Origin: an uncultured Nostocoides sp.
GTDB lineage: Bacteria; Actinomycetota; Actinomycetes; Actinomycetales; Dermatophilaceae
Assembly (NCBI GenBank): GCA_937858995.1
Contig: CALLZC010000071.1
Location: 1-44,594 of the forward strand
Direction of reading: 5' to 3'
DNA: 44,594 bases
The position numbers and the translations under genes are program-made. The notes below the pieces were generated by a model, which saw nothing but the letters and a program-made list of their open reading frames with translations, ran no database searches and was not told the origin of the DNA. This document shows positions 35,226 through 44,524 of the stretch, piece after piece (within the stretch, counting starts at the first letter, position 1; the number at the start of each line of letters is the position of its first letter).

Positions 35226-35828
35226 CTAGCAATCAGGCGGGGCGGTGAGTTGGTCCTGCCCCGGGCCAGCGCCTCCGAGCACGAACCACAAGGTCGTATC
35301 CCCATAGGTACGCCGATCCAGCCGCTCCCAACCGGTGGGCCACGCAGGCTCGGGCGAGCGCCGCGAACGCTCGAGGACGAGCGTCGTTTCCGGGCCCATC
35401 CACTCCCCCGCGGCCAGCGCCCCCAGGTCCGCCGCCACGTCGCCCGCGCTCATCGGATAGGGGGGGTCGGCCAGCACCAGGTCCGCCGGACCGGGAGCGG
35501 GCCGGGCCGCAAAGCTGCGCACTGCCATCGCATGGACGTGCACCTCCTCGGCCAACCCGAGCCGGCGGGCGTTCTGCGCGATGAGCCGGGCCGCCGCACG
35601 GTCCTGCTCCACCAGGTCCACGCGCCGGGCCCCACGGCTGGCCGCCTCGAGACCGAGGGCGCCGGAGCCGGCATACAGATCGAGGACCTGGGCCCCCTCG
35701 ATCTCGGCGCGGGCCTGCAGGATCGAGAACAGGGCTTCGCGGACCCGATCCGAGGTGGGCCGCGTCGCCGGTCCACGGGGCGTGGCCAGGCTCCGACCTC
35801 CGGCGCGACCCCCGATGATCCGCGTCAT
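35226..35828 (-). CDS. rsmD: 16S rRNA (guanine-966-N2)-methyltransferase
   Basis: A 200-residue methyltransferase acting on G966 of 16S rRNA. MTRIIGGRAGGRSLATP is the family N-terminus. The SAM motif is VLDLYAGSGALGLEAASRG; the catalytic motif DPPY is in LADPPYPMS. The ATG at 35828 shares a base with the recG stop (TGATG), so the two are coupled; the longer frame to 35870 lies inside recG. Confidence 0.95.
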   Translation of the reverse strand: MTRIIGGRAGGRSLATPRGPATRPTSDRVREALFSILQARAEIEGAQVLDLYAGSGALGLEAASRGARRVDLVEQDRAAARLIAQNARRLGLAEEVHVHAMAVRSFAARPAPGPADLVLADPPYPMSAGDVAADLGALAAGEWMGPETTLVLERSRRSPEPAWPTGWERLDRRTYGDTTLWFVLGGAGPGQDQLTAPPDC

Positions 35829-37999
35829 CAGCCCTTCTCCAAGAACTCGGCCTGCTCGGGTTGCAGCCACGTCTCGATCGCCGCGGCAAGCAGGGGATGG
35901 CGTCCCATCGAAGGATCCTTGGCCACCAACTCACCGGCGTCCACCCGCGCCGTCGCGATGACCTCCTCGTCGTGCAGCAAGGACAGGAATTGCAGCCGGC
36001 CACGCCCCCCGCTTTGACGAGCTCCCAGGACGTCGCCCTCACGGCGCTGGCGCACGTCGAGTTGGGCGAGTTCGAAACCATCGGTCGTCGCCGCCACGGC
36101 CGCCAGTCGTTCGGCGGCCGCCCCAGGGCCGGCCCGGGTCGTGAGCAGGCACAAGCCGGCGTGCTCACCCCGGCCAACCCGGCCTCGCAACTGATGCAGT
36201 TGTGAGATGCCGAAACGATCGGCGTCGCGCACGATCATCATCGTGGCATTGGCCACGTCGACGCCGACCTCGATGACCGTGGTCGCGACCAAGATGTCGA
36301 TGCGCCCGTGCGCGAAGTCACGCATGACCGCGTCCTTGTCATCGGCGGGCAGCTTGCCGTGCAGGACCGCGATGCGCAGGCCGGTCAGGCTCGGATCGCT
36401 GATCAGCTCCTCGTACGTGTGCAGCACGCCCATCATCTCGGGGCGGGCCGCTCCCGCGTCAGGGTCCGTCGGGTCGTCCGCGAAGAGGTCGGCGTCGACT
36501 CCCTCCTCCCCGCCACTGCCCGGGCCGATGCGCGGGCACACGACATACGCCTGTCGACCGGTTCGACATTCCTCACCGAGGCGTGCCCAGGTTCGCGCCA
36601 GCCAGCCGGGCCGGTGCTCATCGACCACGAAGGTGCTGATCCCGCTGCGACCCCCGGGCAGCTCGCTGAGCGTGGAGGTCTCCATGTCGCCGAAGACCGT
36701 CATCGCGATGGTCCGAGGGATCGGCGTCGCCGTCATGACGAGGACGTGCGGCGCGCTGTGCGCCTTGCCGCGCAGGCTGTCGCGCTGTTCGACGCCGAAC
36801 CGATGCTGCTCGTCGATCACCACCATGCCGAGGTTGTAGAACGCCACCTGCTCCTGCAGCAGGGCGTGCGTCCCGATCACGATGCCCGCATCACCCGAAA
36901 CGACATCGGCAAGCGCGCGGCGGCGCTGCGCCGAGCCCTGTGAACCCGTCAGCAGGGCGATGCGTGTCCCCAGGTCGCTGCCGCCCAGGTACCCCGATTC
37001 ACCGAGGTCGCCGAGCAAGGCGCTGATGGAGCGGTGATGTTGGGCGGCCAGGACCTCGGTGGGCGCCAGGAGTGCCGCCTGGGCGCCGGCGTCCACCGTG
37101 CTCAGCATCGCGCGCAGCGCGACGACGGTCTTTCCGGCGCCGACCTCGCCTTGCAGAAGCCGGTTCATGGGCGCCGGACCGGCAAGGTCGGCCTGGATCT
37201 CGTCGCACACGGCAACCTGGCCGTCGGTGAGGCTGAAGCTGAGCCGGTCATCGAAGGCCGCAAGCAGCGGCCCGCCCCCGGGGACGTGCAGCGCGGCCTC
37301 CTCCTGCGCCCGCTTTGCCCGACGCTGGGCGAGCACTACCTGGAGCACCAGCGCCTCCTCATACCGCAGCCGATCGCGCGCGAGGGCGACCTGGGCACGG
37401 CTCTCCGGGCGGTGGAGCATGCGCAAGGTGGTCCCCACATCGGGAAGCCCGTGGCGTTCCCGCAGATGCTGCGGCAAGGGGTCGGGAATCTCGTCGAGGG
37501 CACCGAGCACAAGGCCGAGCGCCTGAACGAGATTCCAGTTGTGGAGCTTGGGAACGCTGGGATAAACCGGGTACAGCCCCGGAAGGGCCGCGGTGGCAGC
37601 ATCATCGAGCAGGGTGTAGCCGGGGTGGGCCAGTTGCCAGCGCCGGTTGTAGCGACCCACCTGGCCACCGGCAATGACCCGCACCCCCGGGTGCAGCTTG
37701 TTCTCGTGCGCCCGGGAATTGAAGAAGGTCATGTCGATCTCCTGGTGCCCGTCGCTTAGGACCGCGGTGAGCATCGACCCGCGGCGCGAGGTCATCCGCC
37801 GGGTGACGGCCGTGACCACGGTGCCGATGAGAACCACGAATTCGCCCTCGTGCAATTGCGTGGCATCGCTGTCGTAGGACAGATAGCGAGTAGGCAGGAA
37901 GCGCAGCAGATCACCCACGGTGATCACGCCGCGCGCGTCGCGCAGGTGCTTGGCCGCCGAGCCGATCAATGGCGACAGAGCGGAGTCGAGACGGGCCAT
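35828..37999 (-). CDS. recG: ATP-dependent DNA helicase RecG
   Basis: A 723-residue helicase that reverses stalled forks and migrates branches. The OB wedge domain is in the first third (FVVLIGTVVTAVTRRMTSRRG). Walker A reads GEVGAGKTVVAL (commonly GDVGSGKT), Walker B is VIDEQHRFGVEQR, and LVMTATPIPRT, ATTVIEVGVDVANATMM and QLRGRVGRGEH are later motifs. I start at the ATG at 37999; GTG at 38014 is an alternative. The usual DAK2-type gene between rpmB and recG is missing here: recG and rpmB are directly divergent. Confidence 0.95.
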   Translation of the reverse strand: MARLDSALSPLIGSAAKHLRDARGVITVGDLLRFLPTRYLSYDSDATQLHEGEFVVLIGTVVTAVTRRMTSRRGSMLTAVLSDGHQEIDMTFFNSRAHENKLHPGVRVIAGGQVGRYNRRWQLAHPGYTLLDDAATAALPGLYPVYPSVPKLHNWNLVQALGLVLGALDEIPDPLPQHLRERHGLPDVGTTLRMLHRPESRAQVALARDRLRYEEALVLQVVLAQRRAKRAQEEAALHVPGGGPLLAAFDDRLSFSLTDGQVAVCDEIQADLAGPAPMNRLLQGEVGAGKTVVALRAMLSTVDAGAQAALLAPTEVLAAQHHRSISALLGDLGESGYLGGSDLGTRIALLTGSQGSAQRRRALADVVSGDAGIVIGTHALLQEQVAFYNLGMVVIDEQHRFGVEQRDSLRGKAHSAPHVLVMTATPIPRTIAMTVFGDMETSTLSELPGGRSGISTFVVDEHRPGWLARTWARLGEECRTGRQAYVVCPRIGPGSGGEEGVDADLFADDPTDPDAGAARPEMMGVLHTYEELISDPSLTGLRIAVLHGKLPADDKDAVMRDFAHGRIDILVATTVIEVGVDVANATMMIVRDADRFGISQLHQLRGRVGRGEHAGLCLLTTRAGPGAAAERLAAVAATTDGFELAQLDVRQRREGDVLGARQSGGRGRLQFLSLLHDEEVIATARVDAGELVAKDPSMGRHPLLAAAIETWLQPEQAEFLEKG

Positions 38000-38100
38000 C
38001 TCGTGCGTCAACACCCCCTCGCGGGCACCGTGGTCGCGCCCGTGCGCGACGCCTGGCAGGTTAGCCGAGAGCACCCACGGTCGTCGTCAGCCGCCGCGTT

Positions 38101-38130
38101 TTGCCCGCTGCACCGGGCGTCGGCTAATCT
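38101..38130 (+). promoter_or_regulatory. Promoter of rpmB
   Basis: TTGCCC (38101-38106) and TAATCT (38125-38130) are separated by 18 bp, a good sigma-A type pair, 70 bp upstream of the rpmB ATG in the recG–rpmB divergent gap. Confidence 0.55.
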
Positions 38131-38199
38131 GTGCAGGTTGTCTGTATGCCGTGCGCGACGCGCCAGCACACCCGGAATTCACGTACAAGGAGAACCCCC

Positions 38200-38394
38200 A
38201 TGGCTGCCACCTGCGATGTCTGCGGTAAGGGCCCTGGCTTCGGTCACTCCATCTCGCACTCCCACCGCCGCACCAAGCGTCGCTGGAACCCGAACATTCA
38301 GCGGGTACGCGCGATGGTCGGCGATGCCGGCAAGACCCCCAAGCGCCTCAACGTGTGCACCTCCTGTCTCAAGGCAGGCAAGGTCGCTCGCTGA
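38200..38394 (+). CDS. rpmB: 50S ribosomal protein L28
   Basis: A 64-residue L28. The ATG at 38200 follows a strong AAGGAG site. [20 protein letters not shown] and [13 protein letters not shown] are family signatures, and the two Cys pairs (CDVC, CTSC) mark the zinc-binding form. It is a single-gene transcript: own promoter upstream and a strong hairpin directly after the stop. Confidence 0.97.
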   Translation: MAATCDVCGKGPGFGHSISHSHRRTKRRWNPNIQRVRAMVGDAGKTPKRLNVCTSCLKAGKVAR

Positions 38395-38400
38395 CACAGC

Positions 38401-38446
38401 GCGACACAGCGGCCGGGAGCGTTCACGCTCCCGGCCGCTGTCGCGT
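38401..38446. terminator. Strong hairpin between rpmB and thiL
   Basis: A 16-bp perfect stem (ACAGCGGCCGGGAGCG / CGCTCCCGGCCGCTGT) with a TTCA loop, extended by GCGAC/GTCGC across a small bulge. It lies 7 bp after the rpmB stop and serves the convergent thiL as well. Confidence 0.85.
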
Positions 38447-38485
38447 ATCGGCGGTGGCAGCGCGACCGCCCGTCGGCCACGCCGG

Positions 38486-39484
38486 TCAGCCCGACGCGGG
38501 GTGGAAGTGATCCCAGCCCGACTCCGGCAGCGGGCGGCCATCCAGGAGCACCCCCGGGGTGGTCCCGTCAGGCAGCGCCTCGACGCGGCCGATCGCGCGC
38601 CAGTATGTCGGCACGCCCACCTGTGGCGGGAAGGTCGCCAGCAGGCTGTGCTCCTCGCCGCCGTGCAGCACACACCAGCGGGCCCGATCCCGCGGTAGAT
38701 GTTCCTCGGCCCAGTTCAAGTCCGGCGCCAAGGCGGCCGACTCCAAGGCCAGCCGAACCCCGCTGGCCCGGGCGATGCGGGCCCCGTCCCGCGACAGCCC
38801 ATCGGAGATGTCCATCATTGCCGTCGCCTGCGCGCCGGCAGCCGCGGGTCCCTGGCTCAGCGGAGCGGTTGGCGCTCGATGGTGGGCCAGAGCGTGAGGG
38901 TCCAGAATGGTGGGGTCGGTCCCGGTTGCCGTGGCTGCCTCCAGCAGGTCAAGACCGACCGCGGAGCGCCCGAGGGGTCCGCTCACCGCGACGAGGTCAC
39001 CCGGCTGGGCGCCGCTGCGCAGCACCGGCCGGCCGTCGAGTTCCCCAAAGGCCGTGATGCTGATGATGAGGGTCCCCGGAGGCGCCGAGCTGAGGTCACC
39101 GCCGGCGACGCTGACGTCATACCGTCGGCATTGTTCACCCAAGGCTCGGGCGAACCGCAGCACCCAGTCCACGGAAGTCTGGGGTTCCATCACCACGGTG
39201 CACAGCAGGCTCGTGGGTCGCGCGCCCATGGCCGCGATATCCGCCAGATTTTGGATGACTGCCTTGGCAGCGACGTGTTCGGGGGTCGACCACTCATCGC
39301 GCCAGTCGCGGCCCCGAACCATGGCATCGGTGCTCGCGACCAGCTGACCGGTGACATCCAGGACGGCCGCGTCATCGCCCGGGCCCACTGGCTCGTGCCG
39401 CGGGCCCGCCAACAAGGGCAGCACGAGAGCCAAGAGCTGATCCTCGCTAAGATCGGCTACCACACCCCGGGGAGACGACGACAC
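38486..39484 (-). CDS. thiL: Thiamine-monophosphate kinase
   Basis: About 332 residues; makes the cofactor thiamine diphosphate from thiamine phosphate. Family motifs: GPGDDAAVLDV (N-terminal acidic site), TDAMVRGRDWRDEW, KAVIQNLADIAAMGARP, SVAGGDLSS, MMDISDGLSRDGARIA and the final GWDHF. The start is uncertain: GTG at 39484 and GTG at 39463 both fit, and the open frame reaches 39532; no clear ribosome site decides. It is divergent from the small RAM-domain protein. In mycobacteria too, thiL, a DUF3515 gene and ddl lie together. Confidence 0.92.
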   Translation of the reverse strand: MSSSPRGVVADLSEDQLLALVLPLLAGPRHEPVGPGDDAAVLDVTGQLVASTDAMVRGRDWRDEWSTPEHVAAKAVIQNLADIAAMGARPTSLLCTVVMEPQTSVDWVLRFARALGEQCRRYDVSVAGGDLSSAPPGTLIISITAFGELDGRPVLRSGAQPGDLVAVSGPLGRSAVGLDLLEAATATGTDPTILDPHALAHHRAPTAPLSQGPAAAGAQATAMMDISDGLSRDGARIARASGVRLALESAALAPDLNWAEEHLPRDRARWCVLHGGEEHSLLATFPPQVGVPTYWRAIGRVEALPDGTTPGVLLDGRPLPESGWDHFHPASG

Positions 39485-39555
39485 GTGCTGCAGGGTAGCG
39501 TTCTGCGCGACGTCCCACTCGGGACACCGCATACCGTCCCTTGAAGGGGGAAGCC

Positions 39556-39789
39556 GTGGTCCAGGCCTACATCCTGATCCAGACCGAGGTCGGCAAGTCC
39601 GCGTCCGTGACCGAGTCCGTCGCCGGAATCGCCGGGGTCACCATGTCGGAGGACGTCACCGGTCCGTACGACTGCATCGCGCGCGTCGAGGCGTCCACGG
39701 TCGATGACCTGGGCAAGCTCGTCATCGCCAAGATCCAAGAGGTTCCCGGCATCACCCGGACGTTGACCTGCACAATCGTCCACGTCTGA
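39556..39789 (+). CDS. Stand-alone Lrp/AsnC ligand-binding (RAM) domain protein
   Basis: A 77-residue protein consisting only of the RAM domain: VVQAYILIQTEVGKSASVTE, GVTMSEDVTGPYDCIARVEA and KIQEVPGITRTLTCTIVHV. It lacks the helix-turn-helix of Lrp regulators, so it may sense amino acids without binding DNA, or modulate a full-length Lrp by mixed assembly; this is inference. The GTG at 39556 is set by an AAGGGGG ribosome site 5 bases upstream; the TTG at 39541 would lie before it. Confidence 0.88.
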   Translation: MVQAYILIQTEVGKSASVTESVAGIAGVTMSEDVTGPYDCIARVEASTVDDLGKLVIAKIQEVPGITRTLTCTIVHV

Positions 39790-40256
39790 CGCTCCGCTCC
39801 GCCGCCGCCGTTCTCACCGGGACGGCGATGCTGACTGCCGCAGCTGCCTGCGGCGATGGCAGTGTTCCCGTGAGCGTGCCGACGGAGTTCGGTGCCGCAG
39901 CGGTATGTCGTGAGCTCGCCTGGCCGGTCAGCCTCGGTGAGCTGGTCGCCCGGAAGACGTCCCCTTCGGACCCGGCGATCGCCGCCTGGGGTGACCCGCC
40001 GGTTATCGCGCGCTGCGGCTTGGCACCGCTGGCCCCGACGACCCTGGAGTGCCTGAGCGTCAATGGGATCGATTGGGTCATCCGGCCCCTGGACGATGGC
40101 ACCGCCTTTGCCACCTATGGCCGGGATCCGGCGATCGAGGTGCTGATCCCCCGGGCCTACGCTCCGGAACCGATGCTGCTCACCGATTTCACCGACGTCG
40201 CCCGCAGCCTGCCCACCACCGATCGGGCGTGCGTGACCCGATCACCGGGTCCCTGA
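39786..40256 (+). CDS. DUF3515 family lipoprotein
   Basis: About 156 residues; DUF3515 proteins are actinobacterial and lie near ddl and thiL, function unknown. Recognisable are AVCRELAWPVSL, DPAIAAWGDPPVIARCG, NGIDWVIRPLDDG and FATYGRDPAIEVLIPRAY. The first ATG in frame (39828) would give MLTAAAACGDGS, too short for a signal. Starting at CTG 39786, which overlaps the TGA of the previous gene (CTGA), gives TLRSAAAVLTGTAMLTAAAAC: a basic n-region, hydrophobic core and lipobox-like end. I therefore prefer the unusual CTG start. Its stop is two bases from the convergent ddl. Confidence 0.7.
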   Translation: MTLRSAAAVLTGTAMLTAAAACGDGSVPVSVPTEFGAAAVCRELAWPVSLGELVARKTSPSDPAIAAWGDPPVIARCGLAPLAPTTLECLSVNGIDWVIRPLDDGTAFATYGRDPAIEVLIPRAYAPEPMLLTDFTDVARSLPTTDRACVTRSPGP

Positions 40257-40258
40257 CG

Positions 40259-41404
<1,146 letters not shown>

Positions 41405-41466
41405 CGCCCCCGACCCTACCCGCGGGGTTGCCGGGCACGCGGGAGAACACCCACGACCCGGGCCTC

Positions 41467-41472
41467 TATTGT
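41467..41472 (+). promoter_or_regulatory. Possible -10 of a leaderless PLP-enzyme transcript
   Basis: TATTGT ends six bases before the ATG at 41479, the same distance as at 8030. There is no Shine–Dalgarno site, so a leaderless mRNA is plausible. No clear -35. Confidence 0.3.
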
Positions 41473-41478
41473 CGCCAT

Positions 41479-42567
41479 ATGACGCATGCTCACCCCGCGC
41501 TGCAGCCCGCCACCGCGATCGTTGCGCTGGGGCGACCGGACCAACTGCCCGGGGCCAGCCTCGTGGTCCCGCCCGAGCTCACCTCAACGTATGCCGCGGG
41601 GGCGCCAACCAGCTACGGACGCCAGGGCAATCCCACCTGGAGCGCCTTCGAGGAGATCGTCGGCGCGCTCGAGGGCGGGCGCGCCCTGGTTTTCGCGTCG
41701 GGGATGGCCGCCGTGGACGCCGTGCTGCACGGCGTGCCGGTGGGTGCCCGGATTGTCGCCCCGGCCGGGGTCTACAACGGCGTCGACTCGATCCTGCGCT
41801 CCGGCGAGGCGACGAAACGCTGGCGCGTCGAGTGGGTCGACATCACCGACACCGAAGCCATTGCGGCCGCCGTCGTGGGCGCGGACCTGTTGTGGTTGGA
41901 GTCGCCGACCAATCCGCTGCTCGAGGTGGCGGATCTCGCCGCGGCTTGTGCCGCGGGACGAGCCGCAGGCGCCACGATTGCCGTCGACAACACCTTCGCC
42001 ACCCCCCTGTCGCAGCGTCCCTTGGAGTTGGGCGCCGACATCGTCGTGCATTCGGCGACGAAGTACCTCTCCGGGCATTCCGATGTCGTGCTCGGGGTCC
42101 TAGTGGTCGCCGCTGCGGACGCTCAGCGGTTGGCGGCACTGCACCTGCGGCGCACCCTCGGCGGCGGGATCCCCGGGCCCATGGAGGTCTTCTTGGCGAC
42201 CCGTGGGCTGCGCACCCTGGCGGTGCGGTGGGATCGCGCCTGCCGGAACGCGGCGATCCTGGCCGCCCGGTTAGGCCGGCACGAGCACGTGGAGCGGGTG
42301 CGCTACCCCGGGTTCGGGGCCATGATCTCGATTGAGGTGCGCGGGGGCGCTCACGGCGCCGCTGCGATCTGCCAGGCCAGCCGCTTGATCAGCCATTCCA
42401 CCTCGTTGGGCGGTGTCGAGACCCAGTGGGAACGCCGGCGGGCCATCGCGAACGAACCCTCGACCACGCCCGAGAACCTCGTGCGCATCAGTGTCGGCAT
42501 CGAGGACGTCGAGGACATCTGGGCCGATCTGACGCAGGCGCTCACCAGCGTCGAACCGCAGCCCTAG
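41479..42567 (+). CDS. Cys/Met-metabolism PLP-dependent enzyme (cystathionine synthase/lyase type)
   Basis: A 362-residue fold-type I PLP enzyme. SYGRQGNPTWSAFEEIVGALEG and FASGMAAVDAVL precede the PLP site; AVDNTFATP has the ring-binding Asp170, and HSATKYLSGHSDVVLG the Schiff-base Lys195. The C-terminus SLGGVETQWERRRA…RISVGIEDVEDIWADL is typical. Whether it works as cystathionine gamma-synthase, a lyase or methionine gamma-lyase cannot be read from the sequence. It is somewhat shorter than the usual 380-400. Its stop codon TAG is part of CTAG shared with the convergent acyltransferase. Confidence 0.9.
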   Translation: MTHAHPALQPATAIVALGRPDQLPGASLVVPPELTSTYAAGAPTSYGRQGNPTWSAFEEIVGALEGGRALVFASGMAAVDAVLHGVPVGARIVAPAGVYNGVDSILRSGEATKRWRVEWVDITDTEAIAAAVVGADLLWLESPTNPLLEVADLAAACAAGRAAGATIAVDNTFATPLSQRPLELGADIVVHSATKYLSGHSDVVLGVLVVAAADAQRLAALHLRRTLGGGIPGPMEVFLATRGLRTLAVRWDRACRNAAILAARLGRHEHVERVRYPGFGAMISIEVRGGAHGAAAICQASRLISHSTSLGGVETQWERRRAIANEPSTTPENLVRISVGIEDVEDIWADLTQALTSVEPQP

Positions 42568-43316
42568 GCCGAGCGACGACGCGGCTTCCCGTATTCACTC
42601 TCCCCGTGCTCGGCCGGGTCGTAGCGGCGCGCTGGGGCCACCTCGCCGCGGATGTCGGCGAGTTCTTGGGTTAGTGCCGCCATGATCCGGCTCGTGGCCT
42701 CGGCCACCGCCGCGCGGGGGTCCGGGGCGTCATACAGGTCGCTGAGATCGACGGGTGCCCCGGCGCTGATCCGCATGGTCTTGCGCGGCCACAGCCGAGG
42801 GATCTTCGAGTAGGCGACGAGCAACTCCTGCGGACCCCACATCGCCACCGGAATCACGGGGGCACGCGTCTCCAGGGCAATCCTTGCGGCACCGGTCTTG
42901 CCACGCATCGGCCAGATGTCGGGGTCACGCGTCAGCGAACCCTCGGGATAGACACCGATCGGCAGCCCGGCTCGAACCGCCGCCACCGCCTCACGATAGG
43001 CATCAGAGGCGCGCGCCGTGCCCCGATAGACCGGGATCTGACCGGCTTTGGCCACAATCCAGCCAACCACCGGGACCCGGAAGATGCTCTCCTTTCCGAG
43101 GAGATAGACGGGTCGGCCACTGTCATACATGAAATGGCCGAGAGCCAGAACGTCGATGTGCGACAGATGATTTGGGCAGACGACGAAGCCGCCCTTCGCC
43201 GGAATGTTCGACATGCCGCTCCACTGGCGTTTGGTGAGCACCTGCAATAGTGGCCGCAGGACACCAACGACGAAGCGATACGCCAGGGGCAGCTGGCGTT
43301 GGTCTGCGGTGCGCAT
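42564..43316 (-). CDS. plsC: 1-acyl-sn-glycerol-3-phosphate acyltransferase-like protein
   Basis: A 250-residue acyltransferase of the PlsC family (phosphatidic acid synthesis). Block I is NHLSHIDVL (H50, D55), block III YPEGSLTRD (E125, G126), and VPVVGWIVAKAGQIPVYRG is block II-like. It has a hydrophobic start (YRFVVGVLRPLLQVL) and a basic C-terminal tail. Related genes exist in several copies per actinobacterial genome, so the symbol is tentative. It is convergent with the PLP enzyme; both stop codons fall in one CTAG. Confidence 0.85.
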   Translation of the reverse strand: MRTADQRQLPLAYRFVVGVLRPLLQVLTKRQWSGMSNIPAKGGFVVCPNHLSHIDVLALGHFMYDSGRPVYLLGKESIFRVPVVGWIVAKAGQIPVYRGTARASDAYREAVAAVRAGLPIGVYPEGSLTRDPDIWPMRGKTGAARIALETRAPVIPVAMWGPQELLVAYSKIPRLWPRKTMRISAGAPVDLSDLYDAPDPRAAVAEATSRIMAALTQELADIRGEVAPARRYDPAEHGESEYGKPRRRSA

Positions 43317-43429
43317 TCGGGCCTCTGGTCGGTCGGTCGCGGGACGGCGTCAGCCTATGCCGCGCGATGCGTGTGGGGTTGGCCCCCACGCCGCGCAGCA
43401 GCCGTCGAGTGCGTGGCAGGATCCCTCGT

Positions 43430-44059
43430 ATGACGGCACTGGAGTGGACGCTCATCGTGCCGGCCCGGGGTGCACCCCACGGCAAGTCGAGGCTCGCAGT
43501 TCCACGACGCGAACACCTGGCCCGCGCCTTTGCTCTCGACACGATCGAGGCGGCGCTCGGCGCCCTGCCCGCGAGCGCCCTCCTCGTGGTGACGAACGAC
43601 GACCTCCTGGGCCCGTATGCAGCAGCAGCCGGCGCCCGGGTGGTCCCGGATCCGGGCGCCGGTCTCCATGGCGCAATCCGTGCGGCCGGGAGGCTCACGG
43701 TGCCCGGGAGCGCGCTCGGCGTCCTGTTGGGGGACCTACCGGCGCTGCGACCCGAGGATCTGAGGGCCGCACTGAGGGCCTGTCAGGTGCATCCTCGGGC
43801 CTTCGTTCCCGATCGGGCCGGAACGGGCACCGTGCTGCTGACCGTGCACGGGAGCGTCTTAGAGTCTTCCTTTGGACCCGGGTCGGCGGCTCGACACCAG
43901 GCCGCCGGCTTCGAGCGGCTGCCGCTGCCCTTGCCTCGGTTGCGCACCGATGTCGACGTGCGGGACGACCTGGAAGCGGTGCTCGCCCTGGGGTGCGGAC
44001 GGCATACGGCGGCGGCGCTCGCCGGAGCTGTGCCGATGGGACCCGGCCCGGAGCACTGA
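43430..44059 (+). CDS. cofC: 2-phospho-L-lactate/phosphoenolpyruvate guanylyltransferase (F420 synthesis)
   Basis: A 209-residue nucleotidyltransferase of the CofC/FbiD family, which activates phospholactate or PEP for coenzyme F420. Seen are the N-terminal LIVPARGAPHGKSRL, LLGDLPALRPEDL (metal-binding Asp) and FVPDRAGTGTVLL, RTDVDVRDDLEAVLALG at the end. The ATG at 43430 fits the family; the frame upstream is not coding-like. F420 genes are common in this phylum, and cofC next to hupB matches Rv2983–Rv2986c apart from the missing ppk and mutT1. Confidence 0.88.
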   Translation: MTALEWTLIVPARGAPHGKSRLAVPRREHLARAFALDTIEAALGALPASALLVVTNDDLLGPYAAAAGARVVPDPGAGLHGAIRAAGRLTVPGSALGVLLGDLPALRPEDLRAALRACQVHPRAFVPDRAGTGTVLLTVHGSVLESSFGPGSAARHQAAGFERLPLPLPRLRTDVDVRDDLEAVLALGCGRHTAAALAGAVPMGPGPEH

Positions 44060-44087
44060 GGCCGGGAGAGCTGAGTAAGGTGCTCCT

Positions 44088-44327
44088 GTGCAGGGCAGCG
44101 TGTACACCTACCGCGCCGACGAGGCGTGCGGGTCGGTCATCCTTGACGACGGCCTCGTCCTGGAGTTTCCCACGCACGCGCTCGCGGGCAGCGGGCTCCT
44201 GCACCTGCGAGTGGGCCAACGCGTCAGCATCGAGGTGCGGCGCGCGGACCCGTCGCAGGCCCACTCCCCGCTGGAAGTGACCCGCGTCTGGATCGTCGGC
44301 ATCGGCGACGATCAGCCCATCCGCTGA
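44088..44327 (+). CDS. Small cold-shock-like conserved protein
   Basis: A 79-residue protein: MQGSVYTYRADEACGSVILD, DDGLVLEFPTHALAGSGLLH, LRVGQRVSIEV. The layout (glycine turn, GSV-I-DDG, aromatic/hydrophobic residue, GQRVSIEV) resembles a cold-shock/OB-fold domain, but the RNA-binding KGFGFI and VFVH motifs are not intact, so nucleic-acid binding is uncertain. It begins with GTG, 28 bp after cofC and in the same direction, with AAGGTG upstream. Confidence 0.7.
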   Translation: MQGSVYTYRADEACGSVILDDGLVLEFPTHALAGSGLLHLRVGQRVSIEVRRADPSQAHSPLEVTRVWIVGIGDDQPIR

Positions 44328-44345
44328 CCGAGGGGCCGCCGGCCC

Positions 44346-44376
44346 GGTCCGCCGCGCCGCGACGACGCGGCGGACC
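44346..44376. terminator. Hairpin between the cold-shock-like gene and hupB
   Basis: An 11-bp perfect stem (GGTCCGCCGCG / CGCGGCGGACC) with a 9-nt loop between two convergent genes, 18 bp after the first stop and 49 bp after the hupB stop. Confidence 0.7.
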
Positions 44377-44425
44377 CTGGGAGCTTTGGGTACGTGGCGC
44401 TCTTGGGGGTACTGGTGCTTGCGGG

Positions 44426-44524
44426 CTACTTGGTGCTCTTGCGGGCCGTCCGGGTGGCTGCCGTCGTTGTCTTGGCGGCGCTCTTCTTGGCTGGGGCCGA
44501 CTTTGCCGGCGCCGACTTGGCGGC
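44426..44524 (-). CDS. hupB: HupB nucleoid protein, last 32 residues only
   Basis: The minus strand from 44524 reads AAKSAPAKSAPAKKSAAKTT and ends TARKSTK with a TAG at 44426-44428. This Lys/Ala repeat tail is typical of actinobacterial HupB, a fusion of an HU domain with a histone-H1-like C-terminus that compacts DNA. The HU part is outside the window because the contig is cut by the adapter at 44525. Position near cofC agrees with the mycobacterial order. Confidence 0.75.
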   Translation of the reverse strand, partial: AAKSAPAKSAPAKKSAAKTTTAATRTARKSTK

